Origin: Brevundimonas sp. 357
Lineage (GTDB): Bacteria; Pseudomonadota; Alphaproteobacteria; Caulobacterales; Caulobacteraceae
Direction: 5' to 3'
Assembly: GCF_003938605.1 (NCBI RefSeq)
Contig: NZ_RHWX01000014.1
Location: forward strand, 36,510 to 100,509
Length of the DNA: 64,000 bases
Shown: positions 55,233-64,000 of the stretch, one piece after another
Layout of the letters: every line of letters starts with the position of its first letter
Numbering within the stretch: position 1 is the stretch's first letter
Notes under the pieces: model-generated
What the model was told of the DNA's origin: nothing
Seen by the model: only the letters and a program-made list of their open reading frames with translations
The model's database searches: none
Program-made: the position numbers and the translations under genes

Positions 55233-55616
55233 ATGTCTCAGAACCAGAAGCCCAACGACACCGACTCCGCTATCGGCCGCAACCTCGCTGCGCTTCGTCG
55301 CGAGCGGCGCGTCACCCAGCAAGATCTTGGCGATGCGCTTGGCGTGACATTCCAGCAAATCCAGAAGTATGAGCGCGGTTCGAACCGCTTGTCGGCGGGA
55401 CGGCTTCTCGACGCCGCCCGCTATTTCCGCGTCCCGGTTGCTCAGTTCTACGAGGGCGTCGCCGCGTCGGCCGACCTTCCCGCCGCAATCTCCGATCCGG
55501 TTCTTGCCGAGGATATCGCCAGCCTGACGGGCTACTTTTTGCGCCTCCCGGCGGAGCAGCGCCGCGCCGTCCTAAGTCTGGTGGATGGCCTCGCCGCCCG
55601 CTCGACGGCCGCGTGA
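55233..55616 (+). CDS. XRE-family transcriptional regulator
   Basis: A 127-residue regulator with a canonical helix-turn-helix (NLAALRRERRVTQQDLGDALGVTFQQIQKYERGSNRLS, residues ~15-52), like CI/Cro repressors. The C-terminal part (LTGYFLRLPAEQRRAVLSLVDGLA) may dimerise. It is one candidate for a regulator of the 18-bp palindromes. It stands apart by 170 bases from the preceding gene. Confidence 0.8.
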   Translation: MSQNQKPNDTDSAIGRNLAALRRERRVTQQDLGDALGVTFQQIQKYERGSNRLSAGRLLDAARYFRVPVAQFYEGVAASADLPAAISDPVLAEDIASLTGYFLRLPAEQRRAVLSLVDGLAARSTAA

Positions 55617-55723
55617 CTTCGCACCGGCCGGGAGGCGCTTAACCTTCCTCAATCCTTCGGGGCGGTATATCAGGCGGCACATGGAGCGGCGCCGCCGCCC
55701 CGAGCAACCACGCCCGCCTGTCG

Positions 55724-56401
55724 ATGCCACTGATCCTTCACGACACCCTGCGCCGTGAAAAGCGCCTGTTCGAACCGCGCGACCCGGATCGGGTGACCCT
55801 CTATGTCTGCGGCCCCACGGTCTATGACTACGCCCACATCGGCAATGCCCGCCCGCCGGTCGTGTTTGACGTCCTGGTGCGGCTCCTGCGCCGGACCTAC
55901 GGCGCCGAGAAGGTGATCTACGCCCGGAACGTCACCGACGTGGACGACAAGATCAACGCCAAGGCGGCGAAGGAGGGCGTGCCGATCGGCGAGGTCACCG
56001 CCCGCTACGAGGCGGCCTATCTGGCCGACATGGGCCTGCTGAACGTCTCGCCTCCTGACCTGGCCCCGCACGTCACCGACTACATTCCCGCGATCGTCGG
56101 CCAGATCCAGGCCATCGCCGACGCCGGCTGCGCCTATGCGGCCGAGGGTCACGTCCTGTTCGATGTTTCGTCCTACCCGGCCTATGGCGCGCTGTCTGGC
56201 CGGAACCTGGACGACATGATCGCCGGTGCCCGCGTGGAGGTCGCCCCCTACAAGAAGAACCCCCACGACTTCGTGCTGTGGAAGCCGTCCAAGGACGGGG
56301 AGCCGTCCTGGCCTTCGCCGTGGGGCGATGGCCGCCCCGGCTGGCACATCGAATGCTCTGCCATGATCGAACAGACCCTGGGTCTGCCGATCGACATTCA
56401 T
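55724..56401 (+). pseudogene. cysS: cysS (cysteinyl-tRNA synthetase), N-terminal half, cut by Tn21-type end
   Basis: About 226 codons of the catalytic domain remain. They include [25 protein letters not shown] (zinc Cys and HIGH-type HIGN), the [11 protein letters not shown] segment and the zinc region WHIECSAM. The frame runs into the transposon repeat at 56402 and stops soon after (VVSENGK). Full-length CysRS is about 460 residues, so the KMSKS loop and anticodon-binding domain are missing and the enzyme is inactive. The 3' half was not found. A cysS copy on a plasmid backbone is unusual. Confidence 0.88.
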
Positions 56402-56439
56402 GGGGTCGTCTCAGAAAACGGAAAATAAAGCACGCTAAG
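56402..56439 (+). repeat. 38-bp terminal repeat, Tn21 type, at the mer side
   Basis: GGGGTCGTCTCAG...CACGCTAAG, the Tn21-group end. It lies inside cysS and overlaps the merR 3' end. A near-identical repeat at 60860 has the same orientation, so these two are not the two ends of one simple transposon. Confidence 0.9.
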
Positions 56440-56869
56440 GCATAGCCGAACCTGCCAAGCTTGCTCCACCCTGTAGTGACGCGATCAGCGGGCAGGAAAC
56501 GTTCCCCCTTCGCGCATGGCAGGCGCACACCAACTCAGACAGCACGGCCTCCATGCGCGCCAGGTCAGCCATTTTCTCGCGCACGTCCTTGAGCTTGTGC
56601 TCGGCCAGACTGCTGGCTTCCTCGCAATGGGTGCCATCCTCCAGCCGCAGCAGCTCGGCGATCTCATCCAGGCTGAAGCCCAGCCGCTGGGCTGATTTCA
56701 CGAAGCGCACCCGCGTTACATCCGCCTCGCCATAGCGGCGGATGCTGCCATAGGGCTTGTCAGGCTCCAGCAACAAGCCCTTGCGCTGATAGAAACGGAT
56801 GGTCTCCACATTGACCCCGGCCGCCTTGGCGAAAACGCCAATGGTCAGGTTCTCCAAATTGTTTTCCAT
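56435..56869 (-). CDS. merR: MerR mercury-responsive regulator
   Basis: A 144-residue MerR. An N-terminal winged helix-turn-helix ([25 protein letters not shown]) precedes the dimer helix. The three Hg(II) ligands are Cys82 (THCEEAS), and the pair in [12 protein letters not shown] near residues 117 and 126. It is divergent from merT and binds the dyad at 56881-56896. The stop lies within the transposon repeat, as in Tn21-type elements. ATG 56869 matches the family. Confidence 0.95.
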
Positions 56870-56874
56870 ATCGC

Positions 56875-56905
56875 TTGACTCCGTACATGAGTACGGAAGT
56901 AAGGT
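56875..56905 (+). promoter_or_regulatory. mer operator-promoter (PmerT)
   Basis: -35 TTGACT (56875-56880), 19-bp spacer holding the dyad CCGTACATGAGTACGG (56881-56896), -10 TAAGGT (56900-56905). The long 19-bp spacer is the hallmark of MerR-controlled promoters, activated by untwisting when Hg(II)-MerR binds. Confidence 0.92.
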
Positions 56906-56940
56906 TACGCTATCCAATTTCAATTCGAAAGGACAAGCGC

Positions 56941-57291
56941 ATGTCTGAACCAAAAACCGGGCGCGGCGCGCTCTTCACTGGAGGGCTTGCCGCCATCCTC
57001 GCCTCGGCTTGCTGCCTGGGGCCGCTGGTTCTGATCGCCCTGGGGTTCAGCGGCGCTTGGATCGGCAACTTGACGGTGTTGGAACCTTATCGCCCGATCT
57101 TCATCGGCGCGGCGCTGGTTGCACTGTTCTTTGCCTGGCGGCGCATCGTCCGACCGACCGCAGCCTGCAAGCCGGGCGAGGTGTGCGCGATTCCGCAAGT
57201 GCGCACCACCTACAAGCTCATTTTCTGGTTCGTCGCCGTGTTGGTCTTGGTCGCGCTTGGTTTTCCCTACGTCATGCCATTTTTCTACTAA
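56941..57291 (+). CDS. merT: MerT mercuric ion transporter
   Basis: A 116-residue inner-membrane protein with three membrane segments. The Cys pair in the first ([10 protein letters not shown]) takes Hg(II) from MerP, and a second pair lies in the cytoplasmic loop (CKPGEVC). It passes mercury to MerA. First gene after PmerT. Complete. Confidence 0.95.
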
Positions 57292-57304
57292 CCAGGAGTT
57301 CATC

Positions 57305-57580
57305 ATGAAAAAACTGTTTGCCTCCCTCGCTCTCGCCGCTTTCGTTGCCCCCGTGTTCGCCGCCACCCAGACCGTCACGCTGTCCGTACCGGGCATGACC
57401 TGCTCCACCTGCCCGATCACCGTCAAGAAGGCGATTTCCAAGGTCGAAGGCGTCAGCAAAGTTAACGTGACCTTCGAGACACGCGAAGCGGTTGTCACCT
57501 TCGATGATGCCAAGACCAGCGTGCAGAAGCTGACCAAGGCCACCGAAGACGCAGGCTATCCGTCCAGCGTCAAGAAGTGA
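57305..57580 (+). CDS. merP: MerP periplasmic mercury-binding protein
   Basis: A 91-residue protein: signal peptide (KKLFASLALAAFVAPVFA) and a heavy-metal-associated domain with GMTCSTCPITV binding Hg(II). It hands mercury to MerT. A good SD (CAGGAG) lies before ATG 57305. No merC follows; merA comes next after 71 bases. Confidence 0.95.
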   Translation: MKKLFASLALAAFVAPVFAATQTVTLSVPGMTCSTCPITVKKAISKVEGVSKVNVTFETREAVVTFDDAKTSVQKLTKATEDAGYPSSVKK

Positions 57581-57588
57581 GGCACTGA

Positions 57589-59337
<1,749 letters not shown>

Positions 59338-59354
59338 GAAAAAGGAGGTGTTCA

Positions 59355-59720
59355 ATGAACGCCTACACGGTGTCCCGGCTGGCTCTTGATGCCGGGGTGA
59401 GCGTGCATATCGTGCGCGACTACCTGCTGCGCGGATTGCTGCGCCCGGTGGCGTGCACACCAGGCGGCTACGGCTTGTTCGATGACGCCGCCTTGCAACG
59501 GCTGTGCTTCGTGCGGGCGGCCTTCGAGGCGGGCATCGGCCTCGACGCGCTGGCGCGGCTGTGCCGGGCGCTGGATGCGGCGGACGGCGACGAAGCGGCC
59601 GCGCAGCTTGCCCTGCTGCGTCAGTTCGTCGAGCGTCGGCGCGAAGCGTTGGCCGATCTGGAAGTGCAGTTGGCCACCCTGCCGACCGAGCCGGCACAGC
59701 ACGCGGAGAGTCTGCCATGA
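59355..59720 (+). CDS. merD: MerD co-regulator
   Basis: A 121-residue MerR-like protein ([23 protein letters not shown]) lacking the mercury Cys set of MerR. It competes for the mer operator to down-regulate the operon. AAGGAGG lies before ATG 59355; the stop overlaps merE by four bases. Confidence 0.92.
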   Translation: MNAYTVSRLALDAGVSVHIVRDYLLRGLLRPVACTPGGYGLFDDAALQRLCFVRAAFEAGIGLDALARLCRALDAADGDEAAAQLALLRQFVERRREALADLEVQLATLPTEPAQHAESLP

Positions 59721-59953
59721 ACAACCCCGAGCGCTTGCCGTCCGAGACGCACAAACCGATCACCGGCTACCTGTGGGGCGGACTGGCTGTGCTGACTTGC
59801 CCCTGCCACCTGCCCATCCTCGCTGTCGTGCTGGCCGGCACAACCGCCGGTGCTTTCCTCGGCGAGCATTGGGTCATCGCGGCGCTCGGTTTGACCGGCC
59901 TGTTCCTTCTGTCCCTGTCGCGGGCGTTGCGGGCATTCAGGGAAAGAGAATGA
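59717..59953 (+). CDS. merE: MerE membrane transporter
   Basis: A 78-residue membrane protein with two hydrophobic segments and the Cys pair TCPCHLP, proposed to import Hg(II) or methylmercury. It overlaps merD and the following urf2 fragment (ATGA at 59950). Complete. Confidence 0.92.
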   Translation: MNNPERLPSETHKPITGYLWGGLAVLTCPCHLPILAVVLAGTTAGAFLGEHWVIAALGLTGLFLLSLSRALRAFRERE

Positions 59954-60083
59954 GCGCTTTCCGGCCGGATGGATGGACGACGCCGGAACTGGCCCAAGCG
60001 GTCGAGCGCGGGCAGCTTGAACTGCACTACCAGCCCGTCGTCGATCTGCGCAGTGGTGGGATTGTCGGCGCGGAAGCCCACAA
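59950..60083 (+). pseudogene. urf2: urf2 (EAL-domain) fragment of the mer transposon
   Basis: The first 44 codons (FRPDGWTTPELAQAVERGQLELHYQP...GGIVGAEA) match the N-terminus of the EAL-type urf2 that follows merE in Tn21/Tn501-type elements. It is cut at 60084 by another Tn3-family end; the frame continues into that repeat and stops at 60120. Confidence 0.8.
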
Positions 60084-60121
60084 GGGGTCGTTTGCGGGAG
60101 GGGGCGGAATCCTACGCTAAG
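60084..60121 (+). repeat. 38-bp terminal repeat of a different Tn3-family transposon
   Basis: GGGGTCGTTTGCGGGAGG...CCTACGCTAAG: Tn3-type 5' GGGGTCG and 3' ACGCTAAG, but the middle differs from the Tn21-type repeats. It marks the outer end of the truncated tnpA that follows. Confidence 0.8.
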
Positions 60122-60855
60122 GCTTTGGCCAGCGATATTCTCCGGTGAGATTGATGTGTTCCCATCCGAGCGGCGAAACATGGGCCAAGAGATCGGGCGA
60201 TAGCAGCTTTCCATCGCGTTTCTGGTTTGCAACGACCTCGCCGAGCTTCATGGTGTTCCAGAAGATGATGATGGCGGCGAGCAGATTCATGCCGGCGATG
60301 CGGTAATGCTGGCCTTCGGCGGAACGGTCGCGGATTTCACCGCGGCGGTGGAAGCTGATTGCCCGCTTCAGCGCATGATGAGCTTCGCCTTTGTTGAGCC
60401 CGATCTGGGCACGCCGTTGGAGTTCGGCATCCAGAATCCAGTCGATCATGAACAGGGTGCGCTCGACGCGACCGACTTCCCGCAGGGCTGTCGCGAGCTC
60501 GTTCTGCCGCGGATAGGAGGCGAGTTTCCGCAGAATCTGGCTTGGCGCGACGGTCCCGGCAGCAATGGTGGCGGCGATGCGCAGGATGTCGGGCCAATTG
60601 CGCTCGATCATGGCTTGGTTGACCTTTCCGCCGATCAACGCTCGCAGGTGCGCCGGGGCGGCCGACGGATTGAACGCGTAGAGCCGTTTGGATGGCAGGT
60701 CGCGGATGCGCGGAGCGAACCGGTAGCCGAGAATGGCACATGCGGCAAAGACGTGATCGGTGAAGCCGCCCGTGTCGGTGAACTGCTCGCGGATATGGCG
60801 TCCAGCATCGTTCATCAGCAGGCCATCGAGGATGTAAGGCGCTTCGCTTGCCGTT
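60117..60855 (-). pseudogene. Tn3-family transposase, C-terminal fragment
   Basis: About 245 codons of a DDE Tn3-type TnpA C-terminus ([18 protein letters not shown]...RRGEIRDRSAEGQHYRIAGMNLL...[17 protein letters not shown]). It is only distantly similar to the complete TnpA next to it. The N-terminal three quarters are lost at the Tn21-type repeat (60860). It cannot encode an active enzyme. Confidence 0.88.
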
Positions 60856-60859
60856 GCAG

Positions 60860-60897
60860 GGGGTCGCCTCAGAAAACGGAAAATAAAGCACGCTAAG
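60860..60897 (+). repeat. 38-bp terminal repeat of the Tn21-like tnpA side
   Basis: GGGGTCGCCTCAG...CACGCTAAG, one base different from the repeat at 56402 and in the same orientation. It is the tnpA-side end of a Tn21-like transposon. Confidence 0.9.
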
Positions 60898-63862
60898 CCG
60901 GTTGCAGTGGCCGTAGCGGCCTGAACTTGCCCGCGCCGATCTTGGCGCTGCTGCGCCAGAGGTAATCGCCGGTCAGGTTGATATGCTCCCAGCCCAGCGG
61001 GGACAGGTACTGCAACTGGGCGTCATCGACGGCCTGGCCGTGGCCACGCAGGGCGTTCGCGGCCCGTTCCAGATAGACAGTGTTCCACAGCACGATGGCG
61101 GCAGTCACCAGGTTCAAGCCGCTGGCCCGGTAGCGCTGCTGCTCGAAACTGCGGTCGCGGATTTCGCCCAGGCGGTTGAAGAACACCGCGCGGGCCAGCG
61201 CGTTGCGCGCCTCGCCCTTGTTCAGTCCGGCATGCACACGGCGGCGCAGCTCGACGCTTTGCAGCCAGTCCAGGATGAACAGCGTGCGCTCGATGCGTCC
61301 CAGCTCGCGCAGCGCCACAGCCAGGCCGTTCTGGCGGGGATAGCTGCCGAGCTTGCGCAGCATCAGCGAGGCCGTCACCGTGCCCTGCTTGATCGAGGTG
61401 GCCAGCCGCAGGATTTCTTCCCAATGGGTGCGGATAGCCTTGATGTTCAGCCGGTCGTTGCTGACCATCGATTTGAGCGCGTCGTAGGCGGCTTCGCCCT
61501 TCGGGATGTAGAGTTTGGTGTCGCCCAGGTCACGGATGCGCGGCGCGAAGCGGAAGCCCAGCAGGTGCATCAGCGCAAAAACGTGATCGGTGAAGCCTGC
61601 CGTGTCGGTGTAGTGCTCCTCGATGCGCAGATCGGATTCGTGGTACAGCAGACCGTCGAGCACGTAGGTCGAGTCGCGCACGCCGACGTTCACGACCTTG
61701 GTATGAAACGGCGCGTACTGGTCGGAGATGTGGGTATAGAACGTCCGCCCTGGGCTGCTGCCGTATTTCGGGTTGATGTGGCCGGTACTCTCGGCCTTGC
61801 TCCCGGTGCGGAAGTTCTGGCCGTCCGACGATGACGTGGTGCCATCGCCCCAGTGCTCAGCAAAGGGATGGTGGAATTGCGCGTTGACCAGCTCGGCCAG
61901 CGCCGTCGAATAGGTCTCGTCGCGGATGTGCCAGGCTTGTAGCCACGCCAGCTTGGCGTAGGTCGTGCCAGGGCACGATTCCGCCATCTTGGTCAGGCCC
62001 AGATTGATCGCGTCAGCGAGGATCGTGGTCAGCAGCAGGTTCTTGTCCTTGGCCAGGTCGCCCGATTTCAGGTGCGCGAAGTGCCGGGTGAAGCCCGTCC
62101 ATTCGTCCACCTCCAGCAGCAATTCGGTGATCTTGACGTGCGGCAGGACCATTGCGGTCTGGTTAATCAAGGCCTGCGCGGTATCGGGCACCGCTGCATC
62201 GAGCGGCGTGATCTTCAGGCCCGACTCCGTGATGATGGCGTCCGGCAGCTCGTTCGCCAGCGCCATGCGGTTGACGGCCGCAAGCTGCGTTTCCAGCAGC
62301 GTCAGCCGTTCATTCAGGTACTGGTCGCAGTCGGTGGCCACGGCCAGCGGCAATTCGCTGGCCTGCTTGAGGCTGGCGAATTTTGCGGGCGGCACCAGAT
62401 AGTCCTCGAAATCCTTGAATTGGCGCGACCCCTGCACCCAGATGTCGCCGGAGCGCAGCGCATTCTTCATCTCCGACAGCGCGCACAGTTCGTAGTAGCG
62501 CCGGTCGATGCCGTTGTCGGTCATCACCAGCTTCTGCCAGCGTGGCTTGATGAAATTGGTTGGTGCGTTGGCGGGCACCTTGCGGGCGTTGTCGCTGTTC
62601 ATGCCGCGCAGCACCTCGATGGCGTCGAGCACGTCCTTGGCGGCGGGCGCTGCCCGCAGCTTGAGCACAGAGAGGAATTCCGGCGCGTACCGACGCAGCG
62701 TGGCGTAGCTCTCGCCGATGCGGTGCAGGAAATCGAAGTCCTCGGGTTGGGCGAGCTTCTGCGCCTCGGTCACGCTCTCGGCGAAAGCATCCCAAGACAC
62801 GACGGCCTCGATGGCGGCGAACGGATCGCGGCCCGCTTGCTTGGCCTCGATCAGCGCCTGGCCGATGCGCCCGAACAGCCGCACCTTGGCGTTGATCGCC
62901 TTGCCGGATGCCTGGAACTGCTGCTGATGCTTGTTCTTGGCGGCGTTGAACAGCTTGCCCAGGATGCGGTCGTGCAGGTCGATGATTTCGTCGGTGACGG
63001 TCGCCATGCCCTCGATGGCGAGCGCGACCAACGTCGCGTAGCGCCGCTGCGGCTCAAACTTGGCCAGGTCGGCGGGCGTCATCTGGCCACCCTCGCGGGC
63101 GATCTTGAGCAGGCGGTTCTGGTGCACCGACCGTTCGATGCCGGAAGGCAGGTCGAGCGCCTGCCACCCCTTTAGGCGTCCGATGTGCTCCAGCATATGC
63201 CGCGAATTGGGCTTGACGGGTGACTGGCGCAGCCAGGCCAGCCAGGTCGTCTTGCCGTTGTCCCGGCGCTTGAGCAGATCGTCGAGGCGGCGGCGATGCG
63301 CATCCGACAGCGGTTCGGCCAAGGCATCGTAGATGCGCCGGTTGGCGCGAGTGATCGCCTCGGCGCTCGCCCGCTCGACGGCGTTGAGGGCAGGCAGAAT
63401 GACCGACTGCCGCCGCAGATGCTCGATCAAGGCGCTGGCCAGCACGATGCCCTTGTCGGTCTGCATGGCCAGCTCGGTCAGCAACTGGACGGCCTGCCGG
63501 TAGTGGCTCATGGTGAAGGACTGGAAGCCGAACACCGTTTGCAGCTCGACCAGGTGCTCGCGCCGGGTCTGTTCCCGCTGGCCGTACTCGTCCCAGCTTT
63601 CGACGCCGACCTTGAGCTGGTTGGCGACCAGTCTCAGCAAGGGCGGGAACGGCGGCTCATCGACGCCAAGGATGACGCCAGGAAAGCGCAGGTAGCAGAG
63701 CTGCACGGCGAAGCCTAGCCGGTTGGCCGGGCCGCGCCGCTGCCGGATGATGGACAGGTCGCTTTCGCTGAACGTGTAGTGACGGATCAACTCATCCTTG
63801 GTGTCCGGCAACGCCAGTAGGCTTTCGCGCTCGGCGGCGGACAGGATCGAACGGCGGGGCAT
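60893..63862 (-). CDS. tnpA: Tn21-like TnpA transposase
   Basis: A 989-residue Tn3-family transposase, the length of Tn21 TnpA (988). It starts [16 protein letters not shown] with ATG 63862. The catalytic core shows [28 protein letters not shown], and the C-terminal [24 protein letters not shown] with [12 protein letters not shown]. Apparently intact. The tnpR and res site that should precede it are replaced by the integron end at 63925. Confidence 0.93.
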   Translation of the reverse strand: MPRRSILSAAERESLLALPDTKDELIRHYTFSESDLSIIRQRRGPANRLGFAVQLCYLRFPGVILGVDEPPFPPLLRLVANQLKVGVESWDEYGQREQTRREHLVELQTVFGFQSFTMSHYRQAVQLLTELAMQTDKGIVLASALIEHLRRQSVILPALNAVERASAEAITRANRRIYDALAEPLSDAHRRRLDDLLKRRDNGKTTWLAWLRQSPVKPNSRHMLEHIGRLKGWQALDLPSGIERSVHQNRLLKIAREGGQMTPADLAKFEPQRRYATLVALAIEGMATVTDEIIDLHDRILGKLFNAAKNKHQQQFQASGKAINAKVRLFGRIGQALIEAKQAGRDPFAAIEAVVSWDAFAESVTEAQKLAQPEDFDFLHRIGESYATLRRYAPEFLSVLKLRAAPAAKDVLDAIEVLRGMNSDNARKVPANAPTNFIKPRWQKLVMTDNGIDRRYYELCALSEMKNALRSGDIWVQGSRQFKDFEDYLVPPAKFASLKQASELPLAVATDCDQYLNERLTLLETQLAAVNRMALANELPDAIITESGLKITPLDAAVPDTAQALINQTAMVLPHVKITELLLEVDEWTGFTRHFAHLKSGDLAKDKNLLLTTILADAINLGLTKMAESCPGTTYAKLAWLQAWHIRDETYSTALAELVNAQFHHPFAEHWGDGTTSSSDGQNFRTGSKAESTGHINPKYGSSPGRTFYTHISDQYAPFHTKVVNVGVRDSTYVLDGLLYHESDLRIEEHYTDTAGFTDHVFALMHLLGFRFAPRIRDLGDTKLYIPKGEAAYDALKSMVSNDRLNIKAIRTHWEEILRLATSIKQGTVTASLMLRKLGSYPRQNGLAVALRELGRIERTLFILDWLQSVELRRRVHAGLNKGEARNALARAVFFNRLGEIRDRSFEQQRYRASGLNLVTAAIVLWNTVYLERAANALRGHGQAVDDAQLQYLSPLGWEHINLTGDYLWRSSAKIGAGKFRPLRPLQPA

Positions 63863-63924
63863 GCGGTTTCCTTCTTCTTGAAAACGTAGGTTTGTGACAA
63901 GCCCGCCAAAGCGCCCGGCGCGGC

Positions 63925-64000
63925 TGTCGTTTTCAGAAGACGGCTGCACTGAACGTCAGAAGCCGACTGCACTATAGCAGCGGAGGGGTTGGATCCATCA
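63925..64000 (+). mobile_element. Start of a second class 1 integron/Tn402 end
   Basis: 76 bases identical to 13964-14039: the IRi and integrase-proximal start of a class 1 integron, running off the window edge. It lies 62 bases upstream of the tnpA start, between tnpA and where tnpR would be. The orientation is the same as the copy at 13964. Confidence 0.9.

Overview
The window looks like part of a large, high-GC conjugative plasmid (or integrative element) of an alphaproteobacterium. The codon use, the CzcCBA-type operon with its accessory genes and the style of the backbone genes suggest Caulobacterales or Sphingomonadales (for example Brevundimonas or Caulobacter), but no chromosomal marker or replication gene is present to prove the host. 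The backbone is cut into pieces by at least eight mobile elements.

Layout. (1) 1-13.8 kb: conjugation backbone with a ParB-like protein and a module collinear with the IncP/RP4 Tra1 region: traM, traL, traK on the minus strand; oriT at 4.39-4.56 kb; traJ, traI (relaxase), traG (VirD4-type coupling protein), traF (S26 protease), a lytic transglycosylase, a small TraD-like gene and a large ArdC/Toprim TraC primase on the plus strand. (2) 13,964-24,321: a complete Tn402/Tn5053-family transposon (tniA, tniB, tniQ, tniR) flanked by TTTTT target duplications and inserted in a truncated TetR gene. Its left end is a class 1 integron start, but the cargo is an ECF sigma/anti-sigma operon with DUF305, beta-propeller and cytochrome c genes, plus an IS5-type insertion. 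(3) 24.3-32 kb: remnants (TetR tail, DUF2274), an alcohol dehydrogenase, IS1380-, IS3- and IS110-family elements, and a surviving backbone island with a nuclease, a small membrane protein and a possible Xer/dif-like site. (4) 32-43 kb: heavy-metal island (czcCBA-like RND efflux, acyltransferase, HupE-like protein, anchor protein, MFS exporter, MerC-like protein, CsoR-type repressor). (5) 43.2-44.3 kb: second IS110-family element. (6) 44.8-55.6 kb: defence and counter-defence island with a complete QatABCD anti-phage system, MntA/HepT toxin-antitoxin, a HigA-like regulator, a Mom-like DNA-modification gene next to a DUF4942/adenine-methyltransferase gene and an unknown gene, and an XRE regulator. 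(7) 55.7-64 kb: a cysS gene cut by a Tn21-type end, the mer operon (merR, T, P, A, D, E), a remnant of another Tn3-family transposon, a Tn21-like tnpA, and the start of a second class 1 integron/Tn402 end at the window edge.

How the parts fit. Backbone pieces on both sides of the insertions share an 18-bp TATAAAC...GTTTATA palindrome (three strong and three weaker copies), which suggests one plasmid-wide regulator controlling transfer and maintenance genes. Metal resistance was brought in by transposons, while Qat, MntA/HepT and the Mom/methyltransferase cluster would protect the element or disguise its DNA. The least described parts are the Mom-DUF4942-unknown cluster, the unknown gene after qatD, the shared operator and the Tn402 cargo.
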